Counted from the first letter of the stretch, positions 43,421 through 53,553 are shown. The stretch is DNA of 64,000 nucleotides from Enterocloster bolteae (GCF_002234575.2 NZ_CP022464.2:372001-436000); one strand, 5' to 3'. Numbers and translations are program-made. Notes: generated by a model from the letters alone, not told the origin.

Positions 43421-45106
43421 ATGTTAAGATCACTATTTTCAGCTGTGTCCGGTATGCAGGCCCACCAGACAAAGCTGGATGTCATCGGCAATAATATTGC
43501 CAACGTTAATACATACGGCTTTAAGTCAAGCCGGGCACGTTTCCAGGATGTATATTACCAGACACTGCAGAGCGCTACAGGCGGTGATAACAATAAGGGC
43601 GGTACCAATGCCAGCCAGGTAGGCTACGGCGCACAGCTGGCAGGCGTTGACCTTAATATGGGACGGTCAGCCCTCCAGTCCACAGGCAGACCCATGGATG
43701 TTGCCATTACAGGAGAAGGTTTTTTCCAGGTAATGGATTCTGACGGAAATATATTCTATACAAGGGCAGGAAATCTGCAGCTGGACAACAACAGCGGCAA
43801 TCTGGTGGACGCTAACGGGTATACGGTGCTTGGCGTAACAGGCGATCCCCTTGGAAAGGCTGCAGGAGCTGATAAAATACATTTAAGCATACCGGGAAAG
43901 AACAATGCCCAGTCCGCTAACTCCCAGACCATCAACGGAATCGAGTATACCATAACATCCCAGAACACTACTTCCGCAGCCAATGTCACCATTTCATTCC
44001 GGCTGGACGACACACTTCCCGACGGGGCGGATATAGTGGTGAAATCAGGGGAGTTAAAGGATTCCAGTATTACGGTGAGCGTGAATAAAAACGCAATCTT
44101 TACAAGTTTATCTGATTTTAACAGCAAAATGAACGCCGCCATCACACGGGCCAATAACGGAAAGGCCCACCCGGCAGGGGATTTCACAATAACAGCGGTT
44201 CCGGCTGACAAGATATTTAAAACCAGCCTTACGGGGGAGGAATTGTTAGGCGAGAACTTCGGAATCAAGGCAGGTGTCCAGAAATTTACGGATGCTGCGG
44301 ACATCAAGGACGGCATATTTGGAGGGCTAAAACCTTCCAGCACCAGTACAGAACCTAAATTCACGGCTTCGGGTAAGGTGAGCTATGAAATGACGCTCCA
44401 GGCAGCCACGGATACTGAACCTGCTGCATGGATTATCAAGGCTACGGTTGAAAGTGATGACGGATCGAAAAGATATTTTACAGGCAAGGTCAGCGAAAAC
44501 AGCACCTCAGCCAACAGTGTATGGCTGAAAGAGGACGGAACTACGCCGTTAAACGACCAGCCCGGCCAGTACATCGAACTGAAGCATCCGGGTTATGCCG
44601 CCATTAACGATGCGTGTAAGGATCTTGCAACTGGTGACCTGACAAAGACAGATGTAGGCACCATCACTGCCGCAACCAATTCCAATGACCTGGGGCTTAA
44701 GAGCAAGAACTTTACCCTGACAAACGGCAGCGAGGGCGGGGATGTGGCCCTGTCAGGCGTGGGTGTGACCATTCTTTCCAACGGTATCATCGAGGCAACC
44801 CACCCGGACCTTGGCAAGATTCAGATAGGGCGTATAGATCTGGTTACGTTTGATAACCCCTATGGTCTGGAGGGCGTGGGCAATTCCTACTTCAAGACAA
44901 CGGCCAACTCCGGCGATCCCAAGCTGTGCCAGGCAGGAGAGAACGGCACAGGCGCATTAAAGACCTCGTCCCTGGAAATGTCCAATGTGGATATCTCCAC
45001 GGAATTTGCGGATATGATAGTCACACAGAGAGGATTCCAGGCCAACTCCAGAATCATCACGGTATCGGATTCCATCCTGGAAGAGCTTGTAAACCTTAAG
45101 AGATAA
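43421..45106 (+). CDS. flgE: Flagellar hook protein FlgE
   Basis: The 561-residue protein has the conserved N-terminal rod/hook motif (MLRSLFSAVSGMQAHQTKLDVIGNNIANVNTYG) and the C-terminal partner (EFADMIVTQRGFQANSRIITVSDSILEELVNL). The middle, about residues 150-420, is a large variable surface region, longer than in Bacillus FlgE. It forms the hook. AAAAGGAG precedes the start. Confidence 0.95.
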   Translation: MLRSLFSAVSGMQAHQTKLDVIGNNIANVNTYGFKSSRARFQDVYYQTLQSATGGDNNKGGTNASQVGYGAQLAGVDLNMGRSALQSTGRPMDVAITGEGFFQVMDSDGNIFYTRAGNLQLDNNSGNLVDANGYTVLGVTGDPLGKAAGADKIHLSIPGKNNAQSANSQTINGIEYTITSQNTTSAANVTISFRLDDTLPDGADIVVKSGELKDSSITVSVNKNAIFTSLSDFNSKMNAAITRANNGKAHPAGDFTITAVPADKIFKTSLTGEELLGENFGIKAGVQKFTDAADIKDGIFGGLKPSSTSTEPKFTASGKVSYEMTLQAATDTEPAAWIIKATVESDDGSKRYFTGKVSENSTSANSVWLKEDGTTPLNDQPGQYIELKHPGYAAINDACKDLATGDLTKTDVGTITAATNSNDLGLKSKNFTLTNGSEGGDVALSGVGVTILSNGIIEATHPDLGKIQIGRIDLVTFDNPYGLEGVGNSYFKTTANSGDPKLCQAGENGTGALKTSSLEMSNVDISTEFADMIVTQRGFQANSRIITVSDSILEELVNLKR

Positions 45107-45126
45107 GATAACGGGAGGGTGGTATC

Positions 45127-45333
45127 ATGATTATCCTTAAAAAGCTGAACGGTGAAGAGTTTGTGTTAAACAGCGAATTGATCGAAACCATTATGGAGAC
45201 GCCTGACACCACCATACTCCTGACCAACGGAAAGCATCTGATTGTCAGGGAGTCCAAGGAAGAAGTGGTAAAGAAGGTAGTGGAATTCCGCAGAGATGCT
45301 TTCCGCGGCATTCTGGAACAGATTAAAGGCTGA
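45127..45333 (+). CDS. flbD: FlbD family flagellar protein
   Basis: The 68-residue protein has the FlbD pattern: MIILKKLNGEEFVLNSELIETI, TPDTTILLTNGKHLIV and VRESKEEVVKKVVEFRR. This small protein lies between flgE and motA in many Gram-positive operons; its function is not settled. Confidence 0.9.
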   Translation: MIILKKLNGEEFVLNSELIETIMETPDTTILLTNGKHLIVRESKEEVVKKVVEFRRDAFRGILEQIKG

Positions 45334-45371
45334 TGCAGTAAGATAAAAGTTGAGGAAAAGGATGTAAGGGT

Positions 45372-46256
45372 ATGGATGTCTTGTCAATTTTAGGTTTTAT
45401 ATTAGCAGTTGGACTGGTGATGTTTGGTATGACATTTGACCAGGAGTCTATGAGGATTGTGTACCATAACCTTAAGGCTTTTCTGGATATTCCCAGTATG
45501 GCCATTACCATTGGAGGTACTCTTGGGGTTATGATGATTTCATTCCCGGCAGGGGCCTTTAAAAAGATTGGAAGCCATCTGAAAATCATTGTCAAACCAT
45601 ATCAGTACAGCCCCACGGATTCAGTGGACCAGATAGTGAATCTGGCCACAGAGGCCCGCATGAAAGGGCTTCTGTCCCTGGAGGATAAGCTGAACGAGAT
45701 TGACGAGCCCTTTCTGCACAACAGCCTGATGCTGGTGGTGGATTCCGTGGATTCGGAGAAGGTGCGAAAGGCCATGGAGACTGAGCTGGAACAGCTGGAT
45801 GAACGCCATGCCCTGGACCGGCGCTTCTATGAGAAGGCGGCCAGCTTTGCGCCTGCCTTTGGTATGATTGGTACACTGGTAGGACTGATTCTCATGCTGG
45901 GAAATATGTCGGATGTGGACGCTCTGGCAAAGGGCATGGCAGTGGCGCTTATAACCACTTTATACGGTTCACTGCTGGCCAACGTGGTCTGCCTGCCCAT
46001 GGCAAGCAAGCTGAAAGCGCGGCACGACGAGGAATTTCTGTGCAAACAGCTGGTCATGGAGGGAGTCCTGGCGATTCAGGAGGGGGAAAATCCCAAGTTC
46101 ATTGAAGAAAAGCTGTACAAGCTTCTTCCGGCCAGCTATAAAAAACCGGCGGATAAGGGCGAAAAGCAGGACGGAAATAACGACGGCAAAAAGAACAGCA
46201 AAAAGAAGGGCATAGGAAAACGCCGCAGGTGGAACAAGAAAGAGATTGAGGAATAG
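45372..46256 (+). CDS. motA: Flagellar motor stator protein MotA
   Basis: The 294-residue protein has four membrane helices (about 4-22, 35-53, 152-172, 183-205), the charged cytoplasmic loop with REAL-like ALDRRFYEKAASFAPAFGMIGTLVGLILML, and PFLHN. MotA and MotB form the proton or sodium stator. The C-terminal 35 residues are a lysine-rich tail longer than usual. Its normal partner motB is not next to it. Confidence 0.93.
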   Translation: MDVLSILGFILAVGLVMFGMTFDQESMRIVYHNLKAFLDIPSMAITIGGTLGVMMISFPAGAFKKIGSHLKIIVKPYQYSPTDSVDQIVNLATEARMKGLLSLEDKLNEIDEPFLHNSLMLVVDSVDSEKVRKAMETELEQLDERHALDRRFYEKAASFAPAFGMIGTLVGLILMLGNMSDVDALAKGMAVALITTLYGSLLANVVCLPMASKLKARHDEEFLCKQLVMEGVLAIQEGENPKFIEEKLYKLLPASYKKPADKGEKQDGNNDGKKNSKKKGIGKRRRWNKKEIEE

Positions 46257-46268
46257 AAGGAGTAAACC

Positions 46269-47375
46269 ATGGCAAAGGCAGAGGGAGGCCAGGATGTCAC
46301 CGCAATGACAGACGGGCAGATGTTTGAAGAACTTATAAAGATTCATGCACAGTCGGCAGGGGAGGCCATATCCTCCATCCTGAGGGCAGACATAGAGATA
46401 GGCGCACCCAGACTTCAGGAGATGACAATAAAGGATGTGGAGTACGGCATCCTGGAACCAGCCATCTTTGTAAAGAGCTGCCTAACCTCCCAGGTGGCAG
46501 GCAACATTGTCCTGGTTCTTCGCCAGAGGGATATGCAGGTGTTCTTAAATGAGCTCATGGGTGTGGATGACCTTCCGGATCCGGACTTTGTCTTTGACGA
46601 TGTGGCCATGAGTGCGGCAGGGGAGCTGATGAACCAGATGTCCCATGCCTCCGCCTCGTCCATGGCTGAGTATCTGGGCGACACCATGGATTTGTCAGAC
46701 TGCCAGCTGGTGCTCTCTGACGGAAGCCAGGACCTGGCTCTTGTCATCGGGGAGCCAAAGGACGCAAAGGTTATGGTTGTCAGCTACACCATGAAGATTA
46801 AGGATATGGTGGAGTCAGAGTTTATAGAATGCATCTCGTCCACTGCCATGGACAGTCTGACAGAGGAGATACAGGCCAGAAGAGCGGCCTGTGAAAAAGC
46901 CCGCCAGGAAGAGGAGGAGGCCCAAAAGCGCGCCCTTATCATGGAGCAGAATTCCGTCATAGGGCAGGACAGGTCCTCCGGCACAGGCGGGGGACAGAGC
47001 CCCGCAGATGCAGGAACGCAGAAATCCGCATATTCAGGCGCTGTCCGGGGCACCACGGCTTCCGGCGGCAGATTTATGGGAATGCCGGGATCCACGCTGC
47101 AAAACCAGTCCATGAACGGAAACCTGAGCCTTATCATGGATGTGCCCTTAAACGTGTCCGTGGAGATCGGCAAGACAAGGCGCCGGTTAAAGGATGTGCT
47201 GAATTTCAGCAACGGCACCGTGGTGGAGCTGGATAAGCAGTCAGACGCCCCTGTGGACATCATTGTCAACGGACAGCTCATTGCCCGGGGAGAAGTGGTT
47301 GTGATTGATGATAACTTTGGTGTGCGTATCAGCGAAATAGTAAATACGAGAAGCATTATTGGAAATGGTGAATAA
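46269..47375 (+). CDS. fliY: Flagellar motor switch phosphatase FliY (CheC-like and FliN domains)
   Basis: The 368-residue protein joins an N-terminal CheC-like region (SAAGELMNQMSHASASSMAEYLG near 120-140), a charged linker (about 190-275) and a C-terminal SpoA/FliN domain (LIMDVPLNVSVEIGKTRRRLKDVL, GTVVELDKQSDAPVDIIVNGQLIARGEVVVID). This is the FliY layout of Firmicutes: C-ring component with CheY-P phosphatase activity. The first 15 residues lack the usual EIDALL switch-binding motif. fliM, normally just upstream, is missing here. Confidence 0.9.
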   Translation: MAKAEGGQDVTAMTDGQMFEELIKIHAQSAGEAISSILRADIEIGAPRLQEMTIKDVEYGILEPAIFVKSCLTSQVAGNIVLVLRQRDMQVFLNELMGVDDLPDPDFVFDDVAMSAAGELMNQMSHASASSMAEYLGDTMDLSDCQLVLSDGSQDLALVIGEPKDAKVMVVSYTMKIKDMVESEFIECISSTAMDSLTEEIQARRAACEKARQEEEEAQKRALIMEQNSVIGQDRSSGTGGGQSPADAGTQKSAYSGAVRGTTASGGRFMGMPGSTLQNQSMNGNLSLIMDVPLNVSVEIGKTRRRLKDVLNFSNGTVVELDKQSDAPVDIIVNGQLIARGEVVVIDDNFGVRISEIVNTRSIIGNGE

Positions 47376-47377
47376 AT

Positions 47378-49432
47378 TTGAAACGGTTTAATATCCTTGT
47401 AACAGCGGGAATCATCGGTATCATATTCCTGATACTGATACCCCTTCCCACGCCCATACTGGACTTTTTATTTATACTGAACATATCATTGTCTTTATTG
47501 ATTCTTGTGATGTCCATGTATATCAGAGAGACGCTGGAATTTTCCGTGTTTCCTTCCCTGCTGCTGATCACAACCCTTTTCAGGCTGGGACTTAACATAT
47601 CATCCACAAGAAAAATCCTGTTTGACAATGGATACGCGGGACAGGTGGTCAAGACCTTCGGTCAGTTTGTTATCCGCGGAAACGCGGTTATCGGTTTTAT
47701 TATATTCCTGATTATTGTGCTGGTTCAGTTTATCGTTATAACAAAGGGTTCCGAGCGTGTGGCTGAGGTTGCCGCAAGGTTTACCCTGGATGCCATGCCC
47801 GGCAAACAGATGGCCATTGACGCGGATTTAAACAGCGGCCTTATCGACGAACAGCAGGCAAGGGAACGCCGGTCTAAAATCCAGAGGGAAGCTGACTTCT
47901 TCGGCTCCATGGACGGTGCCACCAAGTTTGTAAAGGGCGATGCCATTATCTCCATTATCATCACCTTTATCAACTTTGTGGGCGGCCTTATTGTGGGAAT
48001 CATGAACAGCCAGGGAAGCATACAGGATATCATGCAGATTTACACCACATCCACCATTGGCGACGGCCTGGTGTCCCAGATACCGGCCCTGCTCATATCG
48101 GTTGCCACCGGTATGGTGGTGACCAGGTCCGCTTCGGAGAACAGCCTCAGCGAGGACCTGACAAAGCAGTTCCTGGCCCAGCCAAGGGTGCTTATGACGG
48201 CGGGAGGCGCGGCCGCGTGCCTGTGCCTTATACCCGGCTTCCCTGTTCTTCAGATACTGATTATATCCGCAGGCATGGTTGGGGGCGGTTATTATCTGTA
48301 CCGGCACCAGAAGAGCCTGGTGGAGGAGACTGCGGAAGAACTGGTGGAGACAGAGGTTACCAGCGAGGCGTCCTATTATAAGAATATTGAAAATGTATAC
48401 GGTCTGCTGAACGTGGAGCAGATTGAAATGGAGTTTGGCTACAGCCTGATTCCCCTGGCCGATGAAGGCAACGGCGGGAATTTTATTGACAGGGTGGTTA
48501 TGTTCCGCAAACAGATGGCCCTGGATATGGGATTTGTAATTCCCTCTGTCCGTATCAAGGACAGCGGACAGCTCAATCCCAACCAGTACAGCATCCTCCT
48601 TAAAGGGGAGGAGGTGGCCAGGGGGGACATACTCATGGACCATTACCTGGCCCTGCCTCCCGGCACGGATGCAGACGATGTGCCTGGAATAGATACCATT
48701 GACCCGGCTTTCCATATACCGGCAAAATGGATAAGCGGGGACAGGAAGATACAGGCCGAGCTGGCCGGTTATACCCTGATAGACCCCACTTCCGTGGTAA
48801 TCACCCACCTGTCGGAGGTGGTAAAGGAACACCTCCATGAGCTGTTAAACAGGCAGGAGGTCAACAACCTGCTGGAGGCCCTTAAAAAGACCAACAGCAG
48901 TATTGTGGAGGACACCATTCCGTCGGTTATATCGGTGGGAGGCCTTCAGAAGGTCCTGGCCAATCTTTTGCGTGAGGAGATTCCCATTCGGGATATGGAG
49001 ACCATTGTAGAGACATTAGGTGATTACGGCAGCCAGGTAAAGGATACGGATATGCTTACCGAGTATGTGCGCCAGGCATTAAAGCGCACCATATCCCGGC
49101 GGTTCTCAGAGGCGGGGCAGATGAAGGTCATCAGCCTGGACGACCGGATTGAGAACATGATTATGTCGTCCGTGAAGAAGATGGATACAGGCTCCTATCT
49201 GGCCTTAGAGCCCACGGCCATCCAGAGCATAGTGGCGTCAGCCACGGCTGAGATCAATAAGATAAAGGATCTGGTCAATGTACCCATTGTACTGACCTCG
49301 CCTGTGGTGCGGATTTACTTTAAAAAGCTCATTGACCAGTTTTACCCCAATGTAGCGGTGGTATCCTTCAGTGAGATTGACAACAATATACAGATACAGG
49401 CATTGGGAAATATTTCCCTTAGCCAGAGGTAA
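47378..49432 (+). CDS. flhA: Flagellar export gate protein FlhA
   Basis: The start is TTG at 47378, 2 bp after fliY; 684 residues. Seven to eight N-terminal membrane helices are followed by the FHIPEP-type signature region (FVKGDAIISIIITFINFVGGLIVG) and a soluble C-terminal domain with LNRQEVNNLLE. FlhA is the main export gate protein. The gate partners fliP, fliQ, fliR and flhB normally precede it but are not in this window. Confidence 0.96.
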   Translation: MKRFNILVTAGIIGIIFLILIPLPTPILDFLFILNISLSLLILVMSMYIRETLEFSVFPSLLLITTLFRLGLNISSTRKILFDNGYAGQVVKTFGQFVIRGNAVIGFIIFLIIVLVQFIVITKGSERVAEVAARFTLDAMPGKQMAIDADLNSGLIDEQQARERRSKIQREADFFGSMDGATKFVKGDAIISIIITFINFVGGLIVGIMNSQGSIQDIMQIYTTSTIGDGLVSQIPALLISVATGMVVTRSASENSLSEDLTKQFLAQPRVLMTAGGAAACLCLIPGFPVLQILIISAGMVGGGYYLYRHQKSLVEETAEELVETEVTSEASYYKNIENVYGLLNVEQIEMEFGYSLIPLADEGNGGNFIDRVVMFRKQMALDMGFVIPSVRIKDSGQLNPNQYSILLKGEEVARGDILMDHYLALPPGTDADDVPGIDTIDPAFHIPAKWISGDRKIQAELAGYTLIDPTSVVITHLSEVVKEHLHELLNRQEVNNLLEALKKTNSSIVEDTIPSVISVGGLQKVLANLLREEIPIRDMETIVETLGDYGSQVKDTDMLTEYVRQALKRTISRRFSEAGQMKVISLDDRIENMIMSSVKKMDTGSYLALEPTAIQSIVASATAEINKIKDLVNVPIVLTSPVVRIYFKKLIDQFYPNVAVVSFSEIDNNIQIQALGNISLSQR

Positions 49433-49438
49433 CAGGAT

Positions 49439-50215
49439 ATGCTGATGGAACAGACAGACAGTGAGGATATGGTTCGGGTTCTGGAGGAGTACAGAAAAAA
49501 CGGCAGCCAGGAATTGAGAAACAGGCTGATTATGCACTATCTTCCCATTGTGCGTTCCGCGGCAGTGCAGCTGCGGTCCATGGCCGGATCCCTTCTGGAA
49601 CAGGAAGAGCTTATAGACCAGGGGGTGCTGGCGCTGATTGAATGTCTGGAACGGTATGACCCGGACAGGGGCGCCAGGTTTGAGACATTTGCGTTCATGC
49701 GGGTAAGGGGTGCCATGATTGACTATATACGCAGCCAGGACTGGGTGCCTCACAGAGCGAGAAATTTCCAAAAAAAGGTAGAAGAAGCATGCTCCATTTT
49801 GTCCCATAAGCAGATGAGGGAGCCGGATGTAAACGAAGTGGCGGATTATCTGGACCTGCCCGTGGAAAAGGTGGAAAACCACATTAAATATATGAACCAC
49901 GCCAACCTTCTTTCCTTTGAGTCCGTGCTGCAGGATATGACGGCCATAGTGGCAAAAGGGGAGCTGGAGTCCGGTGATATAGAGGGCAAACCAGAGGAAA
50001 ACCTGTTTTACAAGGAACTGATGGGAACACTTACATCGGCCATAGACGGGCTGGGGGAAAAGGAACGGCTGGTCATTACCTTATATTACTATGAAGAGCT
50101 GAAGTATTCGGAGATTGCCCAGGTTATGGGCATAGGACAGTCCCGGGTATGCCAGATACATACCAGGGCAATCCAAAAGCTGAAAGCCAGCCTGGAAGAT
50201 TATATGAGAGGATAA
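49439..50215 (+). CDS. fliA: Flagellar RNA polymerase sigma factor (sigma-28, FliA/SigD)
   Basis: The 258-residue protein has region 2 (LLEQEELIDQGVLALIECLERYDPDRGARFETFAFMRVRGAMIDYIRSQDWVPHRAR in conserved blocks), region 3 and region 4 (YYYEELKYSEIAQVMGIGQSRVCQIHTRAIQKLK). The RGAMIDYIR block is typical of FliA/WhiG-type sigma factors. It should drive flagellin and flgM transcription (see 57034 and 60489). Confidence 0.94.
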   Translation: MLMEQTDSEDMVRVLEEYRKNGSQELRNRLIMHYLPIVRSAAVQLRSMAGSLLEQEELIDQGVLALIECLERYDPDRGARFETFAFMRVRGAMIDYIRSQDWVPHRARNFQKKVEEACSILSHKQMREPDVNEVADYLDLPVEKVENHIKYMNHANLLSFESVLQDMTAIVAKGELESGDIEGKPEENLFYKELMGTLTSAIDGLGEKERLVITLYYYEELKYSEIAQVMGIGQSRVCQIHTRAIQKLKASLEDYMRG

Positions 50216-50219
50216 AACT

Positions 50220-50960
50220 ATGTTTTCAGGATTTTATACAGCCGCTTCCGGCATGCTGATGAATCAGAGATCATTAAACATGGCTGCCAATAATATAGCC
50301 AATGTCAAGACCAGCGGTTACAAACCGAAACGGCTGGTTAAGACAACCTTTGACCAGCAGCTGGTGCGGGAAATGAACGGAAGGACAGAAGGACTGGGCC
50401 AGGGGTCCACCATATCGGTGGGAACCAGGGAGATGACAACTCATGGACAGGGGCCTATTGAGGATACCGGAAAGACCTATGATTTGGCTATCAATGGAGA
50501 CGGGTTCTTTGTCATACAGGGAGAAAACGGCCAGTATCTGACACGCAACGGCCATTTTACCAGGGATGATGAGGGAAATCTCATGCTTCCGGGAGTGGGC
50601 CAGCTTATGGGAGACGGCGGTCCGGTATATGTGGATGAGGAGGGATTCCGCGTTGGCGCGGATGGAATTATCTACGACAATGAGGACGGCGCCCTGGACC
50701 AGATTCAGATAGTGGTGCCGGACAATTACGACAGCCTGGAGTTCTATGACAACGGAACCTACGGCGCGGGGGCGGGCGTGGAGCTCAGCCAGGTTTATCC
50801 CACGGTGTATCAGGGAAAGTTAGAACAGTCAGGAGTAAATCTGAACAATGAGATGACCAGGGCCATGGAGGTGCAGAGGGCGTTTCAGTCCTGCGGAAAG
50901 GCCCTGACCATCATAGACCAGATGAATCAGAAAACAGCCAACGAGATTGGAAAGCTGTAG
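50220..50960 (+). CDS. flgF: Flagellar rod protein, FlgF/FlhO type
   Basis: The 246-residue protein has the N-terminal rod motif MFSGFYTAASGMLMNQRSLNMAANNIANVKTSGYK and the C-terminal MTRAMEVQRAFQSCGKALTIIDQMN. It is one of two tandem rod-type proteins, equivalent to flhO-flhP of Bacillus. The choice of FlgF over FlgG is by position and is not certain. Confidence 0.85.
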   Translation: MFSGFYTAASGMLMNQRSLNMAANNIANVKTSGYKPKRLVKTTFDQQLVREMNGRTEGLGQGSTISVGTREMTTHGQGPIEDTGKTYDLAINGDGFFVIQGENGQYLTRNGHFTRDDEGNLMLPGVGQLMGDGGPVYVDEEGFRVGADGIIYDNEDGALDQIQIVVPDNYDSLEFYDNGTYGAGAGVELSQVYPTVYQGKLEQSGVNLNNEMTRAMEVQRAFQSCGKALTIIDQMNQKTANEIGKL

Positions 50961-50973
50961 GGGGGAACCATAG

Positions 50974-51741
50974 ATGAATATATCGTACTATACAGCAGTA
51001 TCGGCCATGAACGCATTCCAGAAGGACCTGGATGTGACTTCTAACAACATGGCCAATATAAGCACCAACGGCTACAAGTCCATGCGCAGCAGCTTTAATG
51101 ATTTATTGTACACCCAGATGGACATGCGGCCTCAGGCCCAGGTGGGACACGGAGTCCGCAATGACGGGCCGGGAACCACGTTCCAGCAGGGGATTTTCCG
51201 CAAGACGGACCGGGAACTGGATTTTGCCATATCGGGCAATGCGTTTTTCGCCATCCAGACCAGCGAGGACGAGGAAGAACCGGCTTATACCAGGGACGGC
51301 GCATTCCAGATATCCTCCACGGATGACGGCAATTACCTGACCACCAGCGACGGAAGCTATGTCCTGGACCAGGACGGGGAGCCCATAGAGCTGGAATACA
51401 AGACATCAGAGGACGGCGGAGACAATGATGCAGGGGAGCTGGACTTAGACGGGCTGGTAGAACGGATCGGGCTGTTTGTGTGTGAGAATCCGGAAGGGCT
51501 GCAGCATGTGGGCATGAACCTGTTCCGCACAGGAGAAACCTCCGGTGAATGGCTGTCCATGGATGATTTGGACGATGAACAGGAGAAAAGCAAGGCTATG
51601 AGCCATGCCCTGGAGATGTCCAACTGCAACATGTCCACAGAGATGGTCAATCTGATGCAGACGCAGCGTGCGTTTCAGCTTAACAGCCGGATCGTCACAA
51701 CCGCGGATCAGATGGAAGAGATGATAAATAACTTAAGGTAA
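50974..51741 (+). CDS. flgG: Flagellar rod protein, FlgG/FlhP type
   Basis: The 255-residue protein has MNISYYTAVSAMNAFQKDLDVTSNNMANISTNGYK at the N-terminus and MVNLMQTQRAFQLNSRIVTTADQMEEM at the C-terminus, as in distal rod proteins. It is 13 bp after its paralogue. An acidic stretch (TSEDGGDNDAGELDLDG) in the middle is unusual for the family. Confidence 0.85.
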   Translation: MNISYYTAVSAMNAFQKDLDVTSNNMANISTNGYKSMRSSFNDLLYTQMDMRPQAQVGHGVRNDGPGTTFQQGIFRKTDRELDFAISGNAFFAIQTSEDEEEPAYTRDGAFQISSTDDGNYLTTSDGSYVLDQDGEPIELEYKTSEDGGDNDAGELDLDGLVERIGLFVCENPEGLQHVGMNLFRTGETSGEWLSMDDLDDEQEKSKAMSHALEMSNCNMSTEMVNLMQTQRAFQLNSRIVTTADQMEEMINNLR

Positions 51742-51792
51742 TGACATACAAGGCAATGACATGCGCTGAACTTACTGAAAGGGGAGATGCCC

Positions 51793-53553
51793 ATGAACGA
51801 AAAGAGTCTGATTTACAGCTTGTTTTCCAAGTTCCTGGATGAGGGGCAGGATGAGATACCCCGGGAAGAGGACGGCAAAGAAAGCCCGGAACGGGAACAG
51901 GATAAAAAATCACGGCCCCAGGGGCAGCCCTATGACAGAGCGGACGAGACGGAACATGCGGACAGAAACCATGACAACAGGGTGGAAACAGTGGAGGACT
52001 GGAATGAAACCGAACAGAGGCGGCGCCAGCAGATGGAGCGCGAGCTTCTGGGGCAGGAGCATCCGGAAAGCGCCACGCAGGAGTCGGAGTCATATGATGA
52101 GGACCGGTCCGTTTCCGGGGACAGCGGTGCTTATGAAGGCAGCGGCGCACAGAAGGACGGCATAAAGAAAGAAGAAGTTACCCGGGATGCCTGGGTGGAG
52201 GTTCTTGTCTCGGATGACAGGATGTCGGTGTCCATGATGGTTTACGGACCATCCGGAGGCGGAAGTGATATAACGGAGGAAATGGTGTATGATGTGCTGG
52301 AGCAGAAGGGGATCTGTTTTGGCATAGACCAGAAGAAGATAAGCTGGGTTGTCAGCGGGCAGCAGTATATGCAGATGGTTATGATAGCTGCGGGCGAGCC
52401 TGCCAGGAACGGGGAGGACGGCCATATTAAAGACTATTACCCCAGGAAGGCCCAGATTAAGTACGCTTCCAAGGGAAACGGCGGAATCGACTTTAAAAGC
52501 ACCAATCTGATACATAATGTAAAAAAAGGTGATGTTGTCTGCGATATTACACTTCCCACGGAACCCGGAGACGGTATGGACGTGTTTGGCCAGCCTGTGC
52601 GGGGGAAGAAGGGAACCATGCCGCCCGTTCCCCAGGGCAGGAACATTGTTTATTCTGAAGACAGGGATAGGCTGCTGGCAGCCTGCGAGGGCAATCTGAC
52701 CTTCCGGTCCGGCCGTTTCCATGTGGAGAATGTATTTACCGTGTCCGGCAATGTGGACAATTCCGTGGGAAACATCAACTTCACAGGCAGCGTGGTGATT
52801 CACGGGGATGTTCTGGAGGGATACAGCGTCAAAGCAAAGGGCGATATTACGGTTATGGGAATCGTGGAGGGCGCCCGGCTCAGCGCGGGGGGAGATATTC
52901 TGCTGCACAAGGGCATGCGGGGCATGAGAACCGGCGTGCTTGAGGCGGAGGGCGATATCACGGCCAAGTTTCTGGAGGACTGCAATATCTTTTCCAGAAA
53001 TAATATCCAGGCAGAATATATCATCAACTCGGAGGTGTCCTGTGGCCACGATTTGACATTAATTGGAAAAAGAGGGGCGTTTATCGGCGGAAGCTGTTCT
53101 GTATATAATTGCATGAATGTGAAGGCAGTGGGAGCGCCCAGCCATATCGCCACCTCTGTGACCCTGGGCCTGACGCCCCAGCTTATGGATGAGATGGAGG
53201 CAGTGGGCAAGGAGATGATACTGCTCTCCAGAAAGCTGACGGAGCTGAACAAAGATATTTCTTATCTGAGCGGTAAGCTGAAGGAAGGGACCATCACTCC
53301 ATCCCAGCGGGAACGGTTATCCAAGTTAAAGCTGGAGGCCCCCATTAATTCGCTGAAGGAAAAGAAACTGAAGCAGCAGGGAGCTGAGCTTTCCAGGAAA
53401 CTGAGGGAGGTGGGCAAGTCCAGGCTTACGGCCAGGGAGGTATACCCCGGAACCGTTATTAATATCGGGGATTGTAAGATGAGCATTTCCAAGAAGGAGG
53501 ATAGTTGCACCTTCTATTATCTTGACGGGGAAATCAAGAAAGGAATTCGGTAA
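51793..53553 (+). CDS. FapA / DUF342-family polymer-like protein
   Basis: The ATG at 51793 (6 nt after GGGGAG) gives 586 residues. The N-terminal 115 residues are highly charged and low complexity. Residues about 130-480 form the DUF342/FapA domain, with the family features GIDxKKISWVV, TNLIHNVKKGDVVCDI, RGKKGTMPP and a right-handed beta-helix (GDVLEGYSVKAKGDITVMGIVEGARLSAGGDI). A coiled coil follows at about 480-550. DUF342 genes commonly follow the flagellar sigma gene in Firmicutes. A role in cell-surface or flagellar assembly is suspected but unproven. Confidence 0.82.
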   Translation: MNEKSLIYSLFSKFLDEGQDEIPREEDGKESPEREQDKKSRPQGQPYDRADETEHADRNHDNRVETVEDWNETEQRRRQQMERELLGQEHPESATQESESYDEDRSVSGDSGAYEGSGAQKDGIKKEEVTRDAWVEVLVSDDRMSVSMMVYGPSGGGSDITEEMVYDVLEQKGICFGIDQKKISWVVSGQQYMQMVMIAAGEPARNGEDGHIKDYYPRKAQIKYASKGNGGIDFKSTNLIHNVKKGDVVCDITLPTEPGDGMDVFGQPVRGKKGTMPPVPQGRNIVYSEDRDRLLAACEGNLTFRSGRFHVENVFTVSGNVDNSVGNINFTGSVVIHGDVLEGYSVKAKGDITVMGIVEGARLSAGGDILLHKGMRGMRTGVLEAEGDITAKFLEDCNIFSRNNIQAEYIINSEVSCGHDLTLIGKRGAFIGGSCSVYNCMNVKAVGAPSHIATSVTLGLTPQLMDEMEAVGKEMILLSRKLTELNKDISYLSGKLKEGTITPSQRERLSKLKLEAPINSLKEKKLKQQGAELSRKLREVGKSRLTAREVYPGTVINIGDCKMSISKKEDSCTFYYLDGEIKKGIR

